Shown: piece after piece, positions 10,059 through 21,377 of the stretch
Numbering within the stretch: position 1 is the first letter of the stretch
Layout of the letters: the number at the start of each line of letters is the position of its first letter
Source of the DNA: Stenotrophomonas raiganjensis (SeqCode)
GTDB lineage: Bacteria; Pseudomonadota; Gammaproteobacteria; Xanthomonadales; Xanthomonadaceae
DNA length: 41,068 bases
Assembly (NCBI RefSeq): GCF_030658505.1
Contig: NZ_JAUTXR010000194.1
Location: forward strand, 1-41,068
Direction of reading: 5' to 3'
Program-made: the position numbers and the translations under genes
The notes under the pieces: generated by a model
The model's database searches: none
Told to the model about the DNA's origin: nothing
What the model saw: only the letters and a program-made list of their open reading frames with translations

Positions 10059-10131
10059 ACCGGGTGCTGATGCACCCGGTTTCGGATGAAGGCCGGATGC
10101 GCCGCTACGGCGGCGCGTCCACCCCGAAACC
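10059..10131 (+). other. Two stable hairpins between atpE and atpF
   Basis: Hairpin 1 is a perfect 9-bp stem ACCGGGTGC/GCACCCGGT (10059-10067 with 10072-10080) closed by TGAT. Hairpin 2 is an 11-bp stem (10095-10105 with 10110-10120, one G-T pair) closed by TACG, a UNCG-type tetraloop on a C-G pair. An 8-bp outer stem (GGTTTCGG 10078-10085 with CCGAAACC 10124-10131) encloses hairpin 2 and competes with hairpin 1 for three bases. No T tract follows, so mRNA stabilisation or processing is more likely than full termination. Confidence 0.75.
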
Positions 10132-10147
10132 AGCGATCGAGCTAACC

Positions 10148-10618
10148 ATGAATATCAATTTCACCCTTCTTGCGCAGGCGCTGGCCTTCGCTGGTCTGAT
10201 CTGGATCATCGCGACCAAGATCTGGCCGCCGCTGATGAACGCGATCGAAGAGCGCCAGCAGAAGATTGCTGAAGGCCTCGCTGCTGCCGACCGCAGCCAG
10301 AAAGATCTGGCCCAGGCGCAGGAGAAGGTCAACGAAGCGCTGAAGGAAGCCCGCACCAAGGCCAACGAGATCATCGATCAGGCCCACGCGCGTGCCAACC
10401 AGATCGTCGATGCTGCCCGCAACGAAGCGATCACCGAAGCCACCCGTCAGAAGGAACTGGCCCAGGCTGAAATCGACGCCGCCGCCAACCGTGCCCGTGA
10501 AGATCTGCGCAAGCAGGTGTCCGCGCTGGCCGTGACCGGTGCCGAAAAGCTGCTCAAGCGCGAAATCGACGCCAACGCCCACAAGGCGCTGCTCGACGAG
10601 CTGGCCTCGGAGATCTAA
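10148..10618 (+). CDS. atpF: ATP synthase Fo subunit b
   Basis: Peripheral stalk subunit (156 residues, the same length as in E. coli). One N-terminal membrane helix (about 4-26, ending [14 protein letters not shown]) is followed by a long charged alanine-rich coiled coil that dimerises and reaches up to F1 delta. The ATG at 10148 gives the canonical N-terminus [10 protein letters not shown]; the longer upstream reading runs through the hairpin region and is not real. The stop is two bases from the atpH start, which suggests translational coupling. Confidence 0.96.
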   Translation: MNINFTLLAQALAFAGLIWIIATKIWPPLMNAIEERQQKIAEGLAAADRSQKDLAQAQEKVNEALKEARTKANEIIDQAHARANQIVDAARNEAITEATRQKELAQAEIDAAANRAREDLRKQVSALAVTGAEKLLKREIDANAHKALLDELASEI

Positions 10619-10620
10619 GG

Positions 10621-11148
10621 ATGAGCCAGGCCCTCACGCTTGCCCGCCCGTACGCCCGCGCCGCGTTCGCGACCGCGCGCGACGAAGGCGCGTTCGCGCC
10701 GTGGTCGGACGCCCTGGCGTTCTCCGCCCACGTCGCCGCCGACCCGCGCGTGGCGGCCCTGCTCGCCAACCCGGAGCTGGGTCGTGACGACGCCGTCGCC
10801 CTGCTGGCGCCGGTGTCGCACGGCGAGACCTACTCGCGCTTCCTGGCCATCCTGGCCGAATCGCATCGTCTGCCGCTGCTGCCGGAAATCTCCGGCATGT
10901 TCGACGCCCTGCGCGCCGAAGCCGAGCACGTGGTCAAGGCCACCGTCACCTCGGCCGCCGAACTGTCGGCCGGTGAGCTGGACGCGATCAAGGTCGCGCT
11001 GCGCAAGCGCTTCAACCGCGAGGTCGATGTGACCACCGCGGTCGATGCCTCGCTGATCGGCGGCGCCGTGATCGACGCCGGCGACGTGGTCATCGATGGT
11101 TCGCTGAAGGGCAAGCTGGCCCGTCTGCAGACCGCGCTCGCTAACTGA
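10621..11148 (+). CDS. atpH: ATP synthase F1 subunit delta
   Basis: Stator subunit that holds the b dimer on top of the alpha3beta3 head (175 residues). It starts LTLARPYARAAFATARDEGA, the typical N-terminal helix bundle of delta, and has the C-terminal signature DVTTAVDASLIGGAVIDAGDVVIDGSLKG written here in part only: SLIGGAVIDAGDVVIDGS. The Shine-Dalgarno AAGGATG overlaps the start region just after the atpF stop. Confidence 0.95.
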   Translation: MSQALTLARPYARAAFATARDEGAFAPWSDALAFSAHVAADPRVAALLANPELGRDDAVALLAPVSHGETYSRFLAILAESHRLPLLPEISGMFDALRAEAEHVVKATVTSAAELSAGELDAIKVALRKRFNREVDVTTAVDASLIGGAVIDAGDVVIDGSLKGKLARLQTALAN

Positions 11149-11192
11149 ATTCATTTAACGTCCGGCCCCGCTGCCGGCACTAGGACTTGACG

Positions 11193-12740
<1,548 letters not shown>

Positions 12741-12750
12741 TCGCGGTCCT

Positions 12751-12775
12751 GTAGAGCGGAGCCCCTGGCTCCGCT
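12751..12775 (+). repeat. SMAG-type REP between atpA and atpG
   Basis: GTAG head (12751-12754) followed by a perfect 9-bp stem AGCGGAGCC/GGCTCCGCT with a CCT loop, ten bases after the atpA stop. This matches the GTAG-headed short palindromes of S. maltophilia. Confidence 0.8.
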
Positions 12776-12802
12776 GGACCAGATGACAAACGGTTGAACA
12801 AC

Positions 12803-12820
12803 GCGGGGCATCAGCCCCGC
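12803..12820 (+). other. Hairpin before atpG
   Basis: Perfect stem GCGGGGC/GCCCCGC with loop ATCA, 17 bases upstream of the atpG start and just before its ribosome binding region (GGGAAACAAGAG). It may slow initiation or protect the upstream mRNA; the effect is inferred. Confidence 0.55.
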
Positions 12821-12837
12821 GCCACGGGAAACAAGAG

Positions 12838-15146
<2,309 letters not shown>

Positions 15147-15153
15147 TCCGGGA

Positions 15154-15175
15154 CGGGCGGGAGCGATCCTGCCCG
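15154..15175 (+). other. Hairpin between atpD and atpC
   Basis: Nine-bp stem (CGGGCGGGA with TCCTGCCCG, one G-T pair) closed by GCGA, a GNRA tetraloop, starting eight bases after the atpD stop. There is no T tract. Like the hairpins after atpE and atpA, it follows a subunit needed in several copies. Confidence 0.65.
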
Positions 15176-15259
15176 ACCTGACGCCGGCGCCGGGCAGCCG
15201 CCCGCGCCGGTGGACCCCCACGGTGGCATTGCGCCGCCGCGAACAGCGAAGAGATTTGC

Positions 15260-15682
15260 ATGAGCACGATCCGTTGCGACATCGTCAGCGCCGAGCAGGA
15301 AATCTTCCGTGGCGAAGCGACCCTGGTCGTGGCCACCGGTGAGCTGGGCGAACTGGGCATCGCGCCCAAGCACGCGCCGCTGATCACCCGCCTGAAGCCG
15401 GGCAAGGTGGTGGTGACCACGCCGAACGGCGAGCAGCTGGATTTCGCCATTTCCGGCGGCATCCTGGAAGTGCAGCCGCAGGTGGTGACCGTGCTGGCCG
15501 ACACCGCGATCCGCGCGCAGGACATCGACGAAGCCTCGGTCCGCAAGGCCAAGGAAGAAGCCGAGCGCATCCTGGCCAACCGCGGTGAAGCGATGGAAGT
15601 GGCCGAAGCCCAGCAGAAGCTGGCCGAAGCCGTCGTCCAGCTGCAGGCGCTGGAACGCCTGCGCAAGACCCTCAAGCACTGA
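15260..15682 (+). CDS. atpC: ATP synthase F1 subunit epsilon
   Basis: Rotor foot and regulatory subunit (140 residues). The beta-sandwich begins [20 protein letters not shown] and contains [22 protein letters not shown], a family signature given here in two halves: [15 protein letters not shown] and ITRLKPG. The C-terminal helical hairpin (about 90-140) is the part that can inhibit ATP hydrolysis. Last gene of the operon, followed by a strong terminator. Confidence 0.96.
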   Translation: MSTIRCDIVSAEQEIFRGEATLVVATGELGELGIAPKHAPLITRLKPGKVVVTTPNGEQLDFAISGGILEVQPQVVTVLADTAIRAQDIDEASVRKAKEEAERILANRGEAMEVAEAQQKLAEAVVQLQALERLRKTLKH

Positions 15683-15705
15683 GGTTCACGCGCTGCATCC
15701 ACGAG

Positions 15706-15735
15706 AACGCCGGCCCTGTGCCGGCGTTTTTGTTT
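15706..15735 (+). terminator. Rho-independent terminator of the atp operon
   Basis: Perfect stem AACGCCGGC/GCCGGCGTT (15706-15714 with 15720-15728) and a T-rich tail TTTTTGTTT, 23 bases after the atpC stop. It also lies past the end of the convergent GtrA-like gene, although its reverse-strand tail is poor in T. Confidence 0.92.
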
Positions 15736-15789
15736 GTCAGTTCCGTGCGCATGGCTCCGGGCCGGATCGAACGCCGCAGGCCACGTGTC

Positions 15790-16176
15790 TCAGCGATACA
15801 CCACGTGCCGCAGCAGCAGGAACGAGATCATGGCCAACCCGCCTTCCACCAGCGGCTTGGCCAGCCAGGCGTACTGCAGGCCCAATGCATGGTCGGCGCC
15901 CGAGACCAGCAGCGTGCTGGCGGTGGTGAGCAGCAGCCACACCGGCAGGAAGCGTGCGAAGCGTCGCCAGCCCAGACGCTGCTGGCCGTCGGCGCTGGCA
16001 AAGGTATAGCGGCCATTGAGCCAGAAACCCAGCACCATGCCGGCCAGGCGCCCGGCCAGGTTGCCGGGCACCACCGGTAGTCCGGCGGCCGTGACCAGCA
16101 CGAACACCGCCCAGTCGAGCAGCAGCTGCAGCACGCCGATGATGAGGTAGGCGCTTCCCTGGCGGAGCAGGCTCAT
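15790..16176 (-). CDS. GtrA-like membrane protein
   Basis: Small four-helix membrane protein (128 residues) of the GtrA family. Members are thought to move lipid-linked sugars across the inner membrane or to act in cell-surface polysaccharide synthesis. Hydrophobic helices are at about 8-30, 35-52 (PGNLAGRLAGMVLGFWLNGR, with the conserved FxLNxxxTF pattern), 70-90 and 98-118. I used the ATG at 16176; a GTG two codons upstream is equally possible, and neither has a clear Shine-Dalgarno. It stands alone, converging on atpC and divergent from glmU. No glycosyltransferase partner is adjacent, so the substrate is unknown. Confidence 0.8.
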   Translation of the reverse strand: MSLLRQGSAYLIIGVLQLLLDWAVFVLVTAAGLPVVPGNLAGRLAGMVLGFWLNGRYTFASADGQQRLGWRRFARFLPVWLLLTTASTLLVSGADHALGLQYAWLAKPLVEGGLAMISFLLLRHVVYR

Positions 16177-16222
16177 CGGCACGGTGAAGGAAGAGGGATG
16201 CCCATGTTAACGGCCCACGCTC

Positions 16223-16228
16223 TAGAAT
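16223..16228 (+). promoter_or_regulatory. Candidate -10 element of glmU
   Basis: TAGAAT lies 31 bases before the glmU ATG, with no convincing -35 hexamer. The same hexamer precedes glmS at 26137. Confidence 0.3.
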
Positions 16229-16259
16229 CACCGGCAACGAAACACGGACTGCCGTTCCC

Positions 16260-17627
16260 ATGACCCAAGCCCTGCACATCATCATCCTCGCCGCCGGTGC
16301 AGGAAAGCGCATGAAGTCGGTGCTGCCGAAGGTACTGCAGCCGATCGCCGGCCAGCCGATGCTGGCGCACGTGATCGATGCGGCCCGCGCGCTGCAGCCG
16401 GCTGCCATCCACGTGGTCTACGGTCACGGCGGTGAAGCCGTGCGCCAGCATTTCGCCGACCAGCCCGACCTGCAGTGGGCCGAACAGGCGCAGCAGCTGG
16501 GTACCGGCCATGCGGTCGCGCAGGCGATGCCGCAGGTGCCCGATGCCGCGCAGGTGCTGGTGCTGTACGGCGATGTGCCACTGATCCGCGCGCAGACCCT
16601 GCGCCACCTGCTTGCCCAGCCGGGACGGTTGGCGGTACTGGTGGCCGAGGTCGAGGACCCGACCGGCTATGGCCGCGTGCTGCGCGATGCCGAAGGCAAG
16701 GTGGGTGCGATCGTCGAGCAGAAGGACGCCAGCGACGACCAGCTGCGGGTGCGCACCATCAATACCGGCATCATCGCTGCCGAGTCGACTGCGCTGCGCC
16801 GCTGGCTGTCACAGCTCTCCAACAGCAATGCCCAGGGCGAGTACTACCTCACCGATGTGTTCGCGTTTGCCGCACATGAGTACACCCCGGCCGAAATGGC
16901 GCTGGTGGCCGACGCGCAGGAAGCGGAGGGGGCCAATGATCCGTGGCAGCTGTCGCAGTTGGAACGGGCCTGGCAGCGTCGTGCGGTGCGTGCACTGTGC
17001 GCGCAGGGCGCACGCGTGCGTGATCCGGCACGTCTCGATATCCGAGGCACCGTCACCGTCGGCAGCGACGTGTTGATCGATGTCGATGTCGTTCTCGAAG
17101 GCAATATCGTGCTGGGCGATGGCGTGACCATCGGACCATTCAACCGGTTGAAGGACGTCCATCTTGGTCCGGGCACGGAAGTGCGTGCGCATTGTGACCT
17201 GGAAGGCGTGGTCACCGAAGGTGCCGCGCTGGTCGGCCCGTTCGCGCGCCTGCGGCCGGGTACCGTGCTGGCCGATGGCGTGCACGTCGGCAACTTCGTC
17301 GAGACCAAGAAGGTCACCCTCGGCGTCGGCAGCAAGGCCAACCACCTTACCTACCTGGGGGATGCGGTGATCGGTAGCAAGGTGAACATCGGTGCCGGCA
17401 CCATCACCTGCAACTACGACGGCGTGAACAAGTCGACCACCACCATCGGCGACAACGCCTTCATCGGCTCCAACAGCTCGCTGGTGGCGCCGATCACTAT
17501 CGGCGAGGGTGCGACCATCGCTGCCGGTTCGGTCATCACCCGCACGGCACCGGATGGCAAGCTGACACTGGCACGTGCACGACAGGAAACCATCGATGGC
17601 TGGAAGCGCCCCGTCAAGAAACCCTGA
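16260..17627 (+). CDS. glmU: Bifunctional GlmU: glucosamine-1-phosphate acetyltransferase and N-acetylglucosamine-1-phosphate uridyltransferase
   Basis: Makes UDP-N-acetylglucosamine for peptidoglycan and lipopolysaccharide in the cytoplasm (455 residues). The N-terminal pyrophosphorylase domain (about 1-230) has [15 protein letters not shown] (10-24) and the metal/uridine segment LVLYGDVPL. The C-terminal acetyltransferase domain (about 250-455) is a left-handed beta-helix of hexapeptide repeats ([17 protein letters not shown] and following), ending with the [12 protein letters not shown] turn and a C-terminal tail. It lies just after the atp operon, as in many gammaproteobacteria, but glmS is displaced 8.5 kb downstream by the exporter cluster. 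The 3' end overlaps the next gene by 32 bases. Confidence 0.97.
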   Translation: MTQALHIIILAAGAGKRMKSVLPKVLQPIAGQPMLAHVIDAARALQPAAIHVVYGHGGEAVRQHFADQPDLQWAEQAQQLGTGHAVAQAMPQVPDAAQVLVLYGDVPLIRAQTLRHLLAQPGRLAVLVAEVEDPTGYGRVLRDAEGKVGAIVEQKDASDDQLRVRTINTGIIAAESTALRRWLSQLSNSNAQGEYYLTDVFAFAAHEYTPAEMALVADAQEAEGANDPWQLSQLERAWQRRAVRALCAQGARVRDPARLDIRGTVTVGSDVLIDVDVVLEGNIVLGDGVTIGPFNRLKDVHLGPGTEVRAHCDLEGVVTEGAALVGPFARLRPGTVLADGVHVGNFVETKKVTLGVGSKANHLTYLGDAVIGSKVNIGAGTITCNYDGVNKSTTTIGDNAFIGSNSSLVAPITIGEGATIAAGSVITRTAPDGKLTLARARQETIDGWKRPVKKP

Positions 17628-18129
17628 GCCACGGGTTCCGCACGCTGCTGAGCTGGGCCTGCTGCCGGGGATCGAACGGCGCGCCGGCGAGCTGCTGAAG
17701 GGCCATGAGGCCCAACCGGTGTTCGCTGGCCATGGCCTGGATCTGCCGACGTTGCAGGAGGGCCTCGAGCGCGGGCAGCTGTGGGTGGTCGATGCTGCCG
17801 AGGGCAGCATCGCCGGCTATCTGCTGGCGGGTGAACTGGAAGGTGAGTTCCACGTGCTGCAGATGGATGTGGACCCTGCGTACGCGCGTCGGGGCCACGG
17901 TCGCGCGCTGTTGCGCCATGCATTGGCACAGGCCCGGGCGGCAGGCTATCGCTCGGCTGTTCTGACCACGTTGTCCGACGTGCCCTGGAATGCGGCGTTC
18001 TATGCCAGCGAAGGCTTCGACGCAGTGCCTGCGGCCGAGTGGAACGATGGCCTGCGCGCCGTCATGGCCGAGGAGGCCGCGCTCGGGTTTCCGATGCACC
18101 TGCGGGTGGCGATGCGGCAGGTCTGGTAG
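17596..18129 (+). CDS. GNAT-family N-acetyltransferase
   Basis: Acetyl-CoA-dependent acetyltransferase of the GNAT fold (177 residues), substrate unknown. The acetyl-CoA-binding motif A reads [19 protein letters not shown], the classical V(D)PxYxxRGxGxxLL pattern, followed by the YxxxGF-type segment [11 protein letters not shown] chose the ATG at 17596 because AGGAAA (17584-17589) is correctly spaced, even though it lies inside the end of glmU; this suggests translational coupling to glmU. The stop codon TAG is part of the GTAG head of a SMAG repeat. Confidence 0.88.
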   Translation: MAGSAPSRNPEPRVPHAAELGLLPGIERRAGELLKGHEAQPVFAGHGLDLPTLQEGLERGQLWVVDAAEGSIAGYLLAGELEGEFHVLQMDVDPAYARRGHGRALLRHALAQARAAGYRSAVLTTLSDVPWNAAFYASEGFDAVPAAEWNDGLRAVMAEEAALGFPMHLRVAMRQVW

Positions 18130-18172
18130 GTGCCGGCCCTGGTCGGCGCATCCACGCGTGGCATGGATCTAC
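18126..18172. repeat. Inverted pair of SMAG-type REPs
   Basis: A forward element begins with GTAG at 18126-18129, with an imperfect GTGCCGGCC/GGTCGGCGC stem. A reverse element ends with CTAC at 18169-18172, with stem ATCCACGC/GCATGGAT containing one G-T type pair. The pair fills the convergent gap between the GNAT gene and the histidine kinase gene and may act as a two-way terminator. The forward GTAG supplies the GNAT stop codon. Confidence 0.7.
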
Positions 18173-18181
18173 CCGGCCCGC

Positions 18182-19534
18182 TCAAGCCACCGGCAACAGG
18201 ATCGACACGCACAACCCGCCATCCCCACGATTCTGCAGTGACACCCGCCCACCGTGCGCCTCCACGATCTCGCGGGTCAGTGCCAGTCCCAACCCGGTAC
18301 CGTTGCGCTTGGTCGAATAGAACGGCATCAGCGCGTTCTGCAGCACCTGCTCGTTCATGCCCTTGCCACGGTCCAGCACATCCAGGCGCAGCCACTGCGG
18401 CAACCGCGTCAGCTGCACCTGCACGTCATCATTGGGCGGATCGGCTTCGGCACAGGCTTCATGCGCGTTCTTCAGCAGGTTCAACAGGGCCTGCCCGAAC
18501 TGTGCGATGTCGATGCGGCTGCTCAGCTCGTCGTCCGGCTCGCGTTCCATGCTGAACGGAATCTGCTGGCGCAGGCTGGACAGGAACGGTGCCCAGTGCA
18601 CGGTCTGCAGTTGCGGCTGTGGCAGCTTGGCGAAGCGCGCATAGCCACGGATGAAACCCTCCAGGTGGCGTGCGCGGTCTTCGATGGTGGTGAAGATCTC
18701 CGGCAGCCGATCGAAGCGCTCGCGCTGTACCAGCACGCCGCCGGAATGGGCCAGCGAGGCGATCGGCGCCAGCGAGTTGTTGAGCTCGTGGCTGATCACC
18801 CGGATCACCTTCTTCCACGTCTGCACTTCCTGGCGGCGCAGTTCGGCGGTGAGCAGGCGTACCAGCAGCAGGTCGTGGGGGCGGCCGTTGAGCTGGAAAG
18901 CGCGGCGCGAGAGGTGATAGACCTGTTCGTCATCCTCATCGCCGTCTTCGCCTTCCGCATGCACCGCGAACAGGCTGTCGCCACCGCGGGCGATGGCATC
19001 GCGCAGCTCTACCGGCACCTGTTCCAGCACCTCCTCCAGGCGCTGGCCTTCCAGCTTCCAGCCGCCGTGCAGCAGCTTGCGCGCGGCCAGGTTGGAGAAC
19101 ACAACGCGGGCGATGCCATCGCCACCGGCTGCAATCAGCAGCATCGCCACCGGTGTGTTCTGCACCATGGTGTCCAGCAGCAGTTCGCGCTGCACCAGGC
19201 CCTGCCGCTGTGCACGCAGCACGTCACCCAGTTCGCGGTGTGCCTGCACCAGGTCGCCCAGCTCGTCGTTGCCGGGCCAGTGCACGCCGAAGTTGTATTC
19301 GCCGTCCCGGTAGCTGCTGGTGGTGCCCGACAGGGCACGCATCAGTGAGCGCACCGGCGCGGTGGCGCGGCGCAGCGTCCACCACATCAGTGACAGCAGG
19401 ACCAGCGCCGACACCACCGTCACCACCCAGCCGTGGTTCATCCAGTACGCCAGCAGCCACGGCAACGCCGCAGCCAGCGCCAGCACCGGCAGCAGGCGCA
19501 GGAACAGGCGGAAGGTGAACGAACGACGCTTCAT
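18182..19534 (-). CDS. Histidine kinase with almost no periplasmic loop (NtrY/NtrB-like output)
   Basis: Sensor kinase of the cluster (450 residues). Two hydrophobic helices at about 9-30 and 36-54 are separated by only about five residues (WMNHG), so there is no periplasmic sensor domain. A HAMP-like linker follows, then a PAS-like region (about 115-230) with an acidic insert (AEGEDGDEDDEQ, 193-204). The H box VISHELNNSLAPI gives the phosphorylated H249. The ATPase part has the N box LLNLLKNAHEA (N356), G1 DRGKGM (388-393), FYSTK and G2 GTGLGL (412-417). The ATG overlaps the regulator stop codon as ATGA, so the two are translationally coupled. The stimulus may come through the ABC transporter encoded upstream; this is an inference. 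Confidence 0.92.
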   Translation of the reverse strand: MKRRSFTFRLFLRLLPVLALAAALPWLLAYWMNHGWVVTVVSALVLLSLMWWTLRRATAPVRSLMRALSGTTSSYRDGEYNFGVHWPGNDELGDLVQAHRELGDVLRAQRQGLVQRELLLDTMVQNTPVAMLLIAAGGDGIARVVFSNLAARKLLHGGWKLEGQRLEEVLEQVPVELRDAIARGGDSLFAVHAEGEDGDEDDEQVYHLSRRAFQLNGRPHDLLLVRLLTAELRRQEVQTWKKVIRVISHELNNSLAPIASLAHSGGVLVQRERFDRLPEIFTTIEDRARHLEGFIRGYARFAKLPQPQLQTVHWAPFLSSLRQQIPFSMEREPDDELSSRIDIAQFGQALLNLLKNAHEACAEADPPNDDVQVQLTRLPQWLRLDVLDRGKGMNEQVLQNALMPFYSTKRNGTGLGLALTREIVEAHGGRVSLQNRGDGGLCVSILLPVA

Positions 19535-20877
19535 TCGCGCGGAATACCGTGGCGGTCCATGCGCCGGTACAGCGCCTGGCGGCTCAGGCCCAGCTCGGCG
19601 GCAGCCTGGGCGATCACGCCATGGTTGCGTGCCAGCACGTCCTCGATGCGCGCGCGGTCAGGATCGTTGCCGGCACTCGGTGCCGGTCGCGGCACCGGCG
19701 CAGCACGCGGCAGGTTGAGATCGGCCACCTCGATGCGGTTGCCGGTCGCCAGCAGTTCGGCGCGCTGGATCACATTGCGCAGTTCGCGCACGTTGCCCGG
19801 CCACGGATGCCGTTGCAGGGCCGTGTTGGCAGCACTGGAAAGTGGCTTGCCAGCGGTCAGGAAGCGTTCGGCCAGCGGCACGATGTCGCCCGGGCGCTCG
19901 GCCAGCGGCGGCAGCACCAGTTCAACCGTATTGAGGCGGTAATACAGGTCTTCGCGGAAGCTGCCGTCGCGGATCATCGCCGGCAGGTCGGCATTGGTGG
20001 CACTGACCACGCGGACCTTGACCTGGCGTTCGCGGTTGGAGCCAAGACGCTCGAAGCGACCGGTTTCCAGCACGCGCAGCAGTTTCATCTGCCCGCCCAG
20101 CGACAGGTTGCCGATCTCGTCCAGGAAGAGGGTGCCACCATCGGCGGCTTCGAACTTGCCTTCGCGTGCCTTGTTGGCGCCGGTGTAGGCACCCGCTTCG
20201 GCACCGAACAGTTCGGCCTCGATCAGTTCCGAGGGCAATGCACCGCAGTTGACGGTGATGAACGCGCCCTTGGCCACCAGTGAATTGGCCTGGATGATCT
20301 GTGCGATCTTCTCCTTGCCTGCACCATTGGGGCCGGTGATCAGCACCGGCAGCTCGGAGCGCGCGACCTGGCAGGCCAGCGCGATGACACGCTCGCTGGC
20401 CGGATCGGCGAATACCGCCCCGCACAGCTCGTACTTCTCTTCCAGCGCGTTGCGCTGGCGCAGCTCGCGGCTGCGGCGGCGGTCCAGTTCGCGGCGTGCC
20501 TCGGACAACTCCAGCAGGTTGTTGACCGTGGTCAGCAGCTTGCGGTCGTCCCAGGGCTTGGCCAGGTAGTCGGCGGCGCCGGCCTTGACCAGGTCCACCG
20601 CGCTGCTGAGGTGGGTCCAGGCCGTCAGCAGGATCACCGGCAGGTCCGGGTGGCGCGCACGGATCTGTGCGAACAGGTCTTCGCCTTCCTCGCCGGAAGT
20701 GGTGTCCTCGCTGAAATTCATGTCCTGGATGACCAGGTCGACCGGCTGCGATTCGAGCAGTGCCAACCCCTCGGCCGGGCTCTGCGCCTGCAGGGTGTCG
20801 ATGTCGTGCAGGGAGAACAGCACGTCCAGCGCGGTGCCCACGCTGGCGTTGTCGTCGATGATCAGGATCGAAGGCAT
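19531..20877 (-). CDS. NtrC-family sigma-54-dependent response regulator
   Basis: Activator of sigma-54 promoters (448 residues). The receiver domain (1-120) has the acidic pocket D8/D9, phospho-acceptor D52, T85 and K107, with a glutamate-rich insert (SEDTTSGEEGED, 56-67) after the phospho-acceptor. The AAA+ domain (about 150-380) has Walker A GPNGAGKE (182-189, where GESGTGKE is usual), the sigma-54 contact loop GAYTGA (229-234, a Phe-to-Tyr form of GAFTGA) and Walker B GGTLFLDE (D253, E254). A Fis-type helix-turn-helix ends the protein (AQAAAELGLSRQALYRRM). The start MPSILIIDD is set by the receiver fold; the ribosome binding site is weak. Its likely target is the -24/-12 promoter at 26004-26017, at the head of the same cluster. 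Confidence 0.95.
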   Translation of the reverse strand: MPSILIIDDNASVGTALDVLFSLHDIDTLQAQSPAEGLALLESQPVDLVIQDMNFSEDTTSGEEGEDLFAQIRARHPDLPVILLTAWTHLSSAVDLVKAGAADYLAKPWDDRKLLTTVNNLLELSEARRELDRRRSRELRQRNALEEKYELCGAVFADPASERVIALACQVARSELPVLITGPNGAGKEKIAQIIQANSLVAKGAFITVNCGALPSELIEAELFGAEAGAYTGANKAREGKFEAADGGTLFLDEIGNLSLGGQMKLLRVLETGRFERLGSNRERQVKVRVVSATNADLPAMIRDGSFREDLYYRLNTVELVLPPLAERPGDIVPLAERFLTAGKPLSSAANTALQRHPWPGNVRELRNVIQRAELLATGNRIEVADLNLPRAAPVPRPAPSAGNDPDRARIEDVLARNHGVIAQAAAELGLSRQALYRRMDRHGIPRE

Positions 20878-20932
20878 CAAGCAGTTCTGCAGAAAGGGAT
20901 GGGCGGCGCCGATGGAGCCGTTCGTGTCCATA

Positions 20933-20950
20933 CGCCGGGAGAGCCCGGCG
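20933..20950 (-). other. Hairpin between PDZ gene and response regulator gene
   Basis: Perfect 7-bp stem CGCCGGG/CCCGGCG with an AGAG loop (CTCT on the reverse strand), inside the 121-base gap separating the exporter genes from the regulator-kinase pair. No T tract follows, so partial attenuation or mRNA protection is more likely than full termination. Confidence 0.5.
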
Positions 20951-20998
20951 CCACCCATCAAGCATAGCCAAAGCCGTGGCTGCGGGGGCAGGCGGGTT

Positions 20999-21376
20999 TC
21001 AGCGCCGCGGTGGTGGCGGTGGCGGTGGCGGAGCCACCAGCGCCAACCGCCAGGCGGCGGCGTCCACCGGGACCGTGAACTCGCGCCTGTCGCGGCGCAG
21101 CAACAGGTACGCAGTCGAAGCACTGGAATGCCGCAGGGCATCGGCAAGATGCTCGACCCGCCGCACGGCCGTATCGTCCACCCGCAGGATGCGGTCGCCG
21201 CTGCGCACGCCGAAGCGGGCTTCTGGTCGGGCGGCCTCCACGCGCACCTGGCCTTCGGTCGAGCGCAGCGCCAGGCGGGCATCATTCTGGCGCCATTCCA
21301 GCGTCTGCGAGCTGCCACCGCCGGCCAGCACCGGCAGTGGCAGGAGTGCCATCAACAGCACCCAGCCGGCACGCAT
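20999..21376 (-). CDS. Small exported PDZ-domain protein
   Basis: The 125-residue protein has a signal peptide (MRAGWVLLMALLPLPVLA, cleavage near residue 18), one PDZ-like domain (about 50-100: ARFGVRSGDRILRVDDTAV, the carboxylate-binding and helix-cap region) and a proline run ending PPPPPPPPRR. No protease domain is present, so it is a stand-alone periplasmic PDZ module. Its ATG lies one base after the stop of the second permease (TGAGATG), so it is translationally coupled to the transporter. It may bind C-terminal tails of exported or misfolded envelope proteins; this is inferred from fold and context. Confidence 0.8.
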   Translation of the reverse strand: MRAGWVLLMALLPLPVLAGGGSSQTLEWRQNDARLALRSTEGQVRVEAARPEARFGVRSGDRILRVDDTAVRRVEHLADALRHSSASTAYLLLRRDRREFTVPVDAAAWRLALVAPPPPPPPPRR

Positions 21377-21377
21377 C

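Noticed and set aside
10095..10120. The second hairpin after atpE as a SMAG repeat.
   Set aside because: CTAC falls in the loop rather than at the head of the stem, so it does not match the repeat structure.
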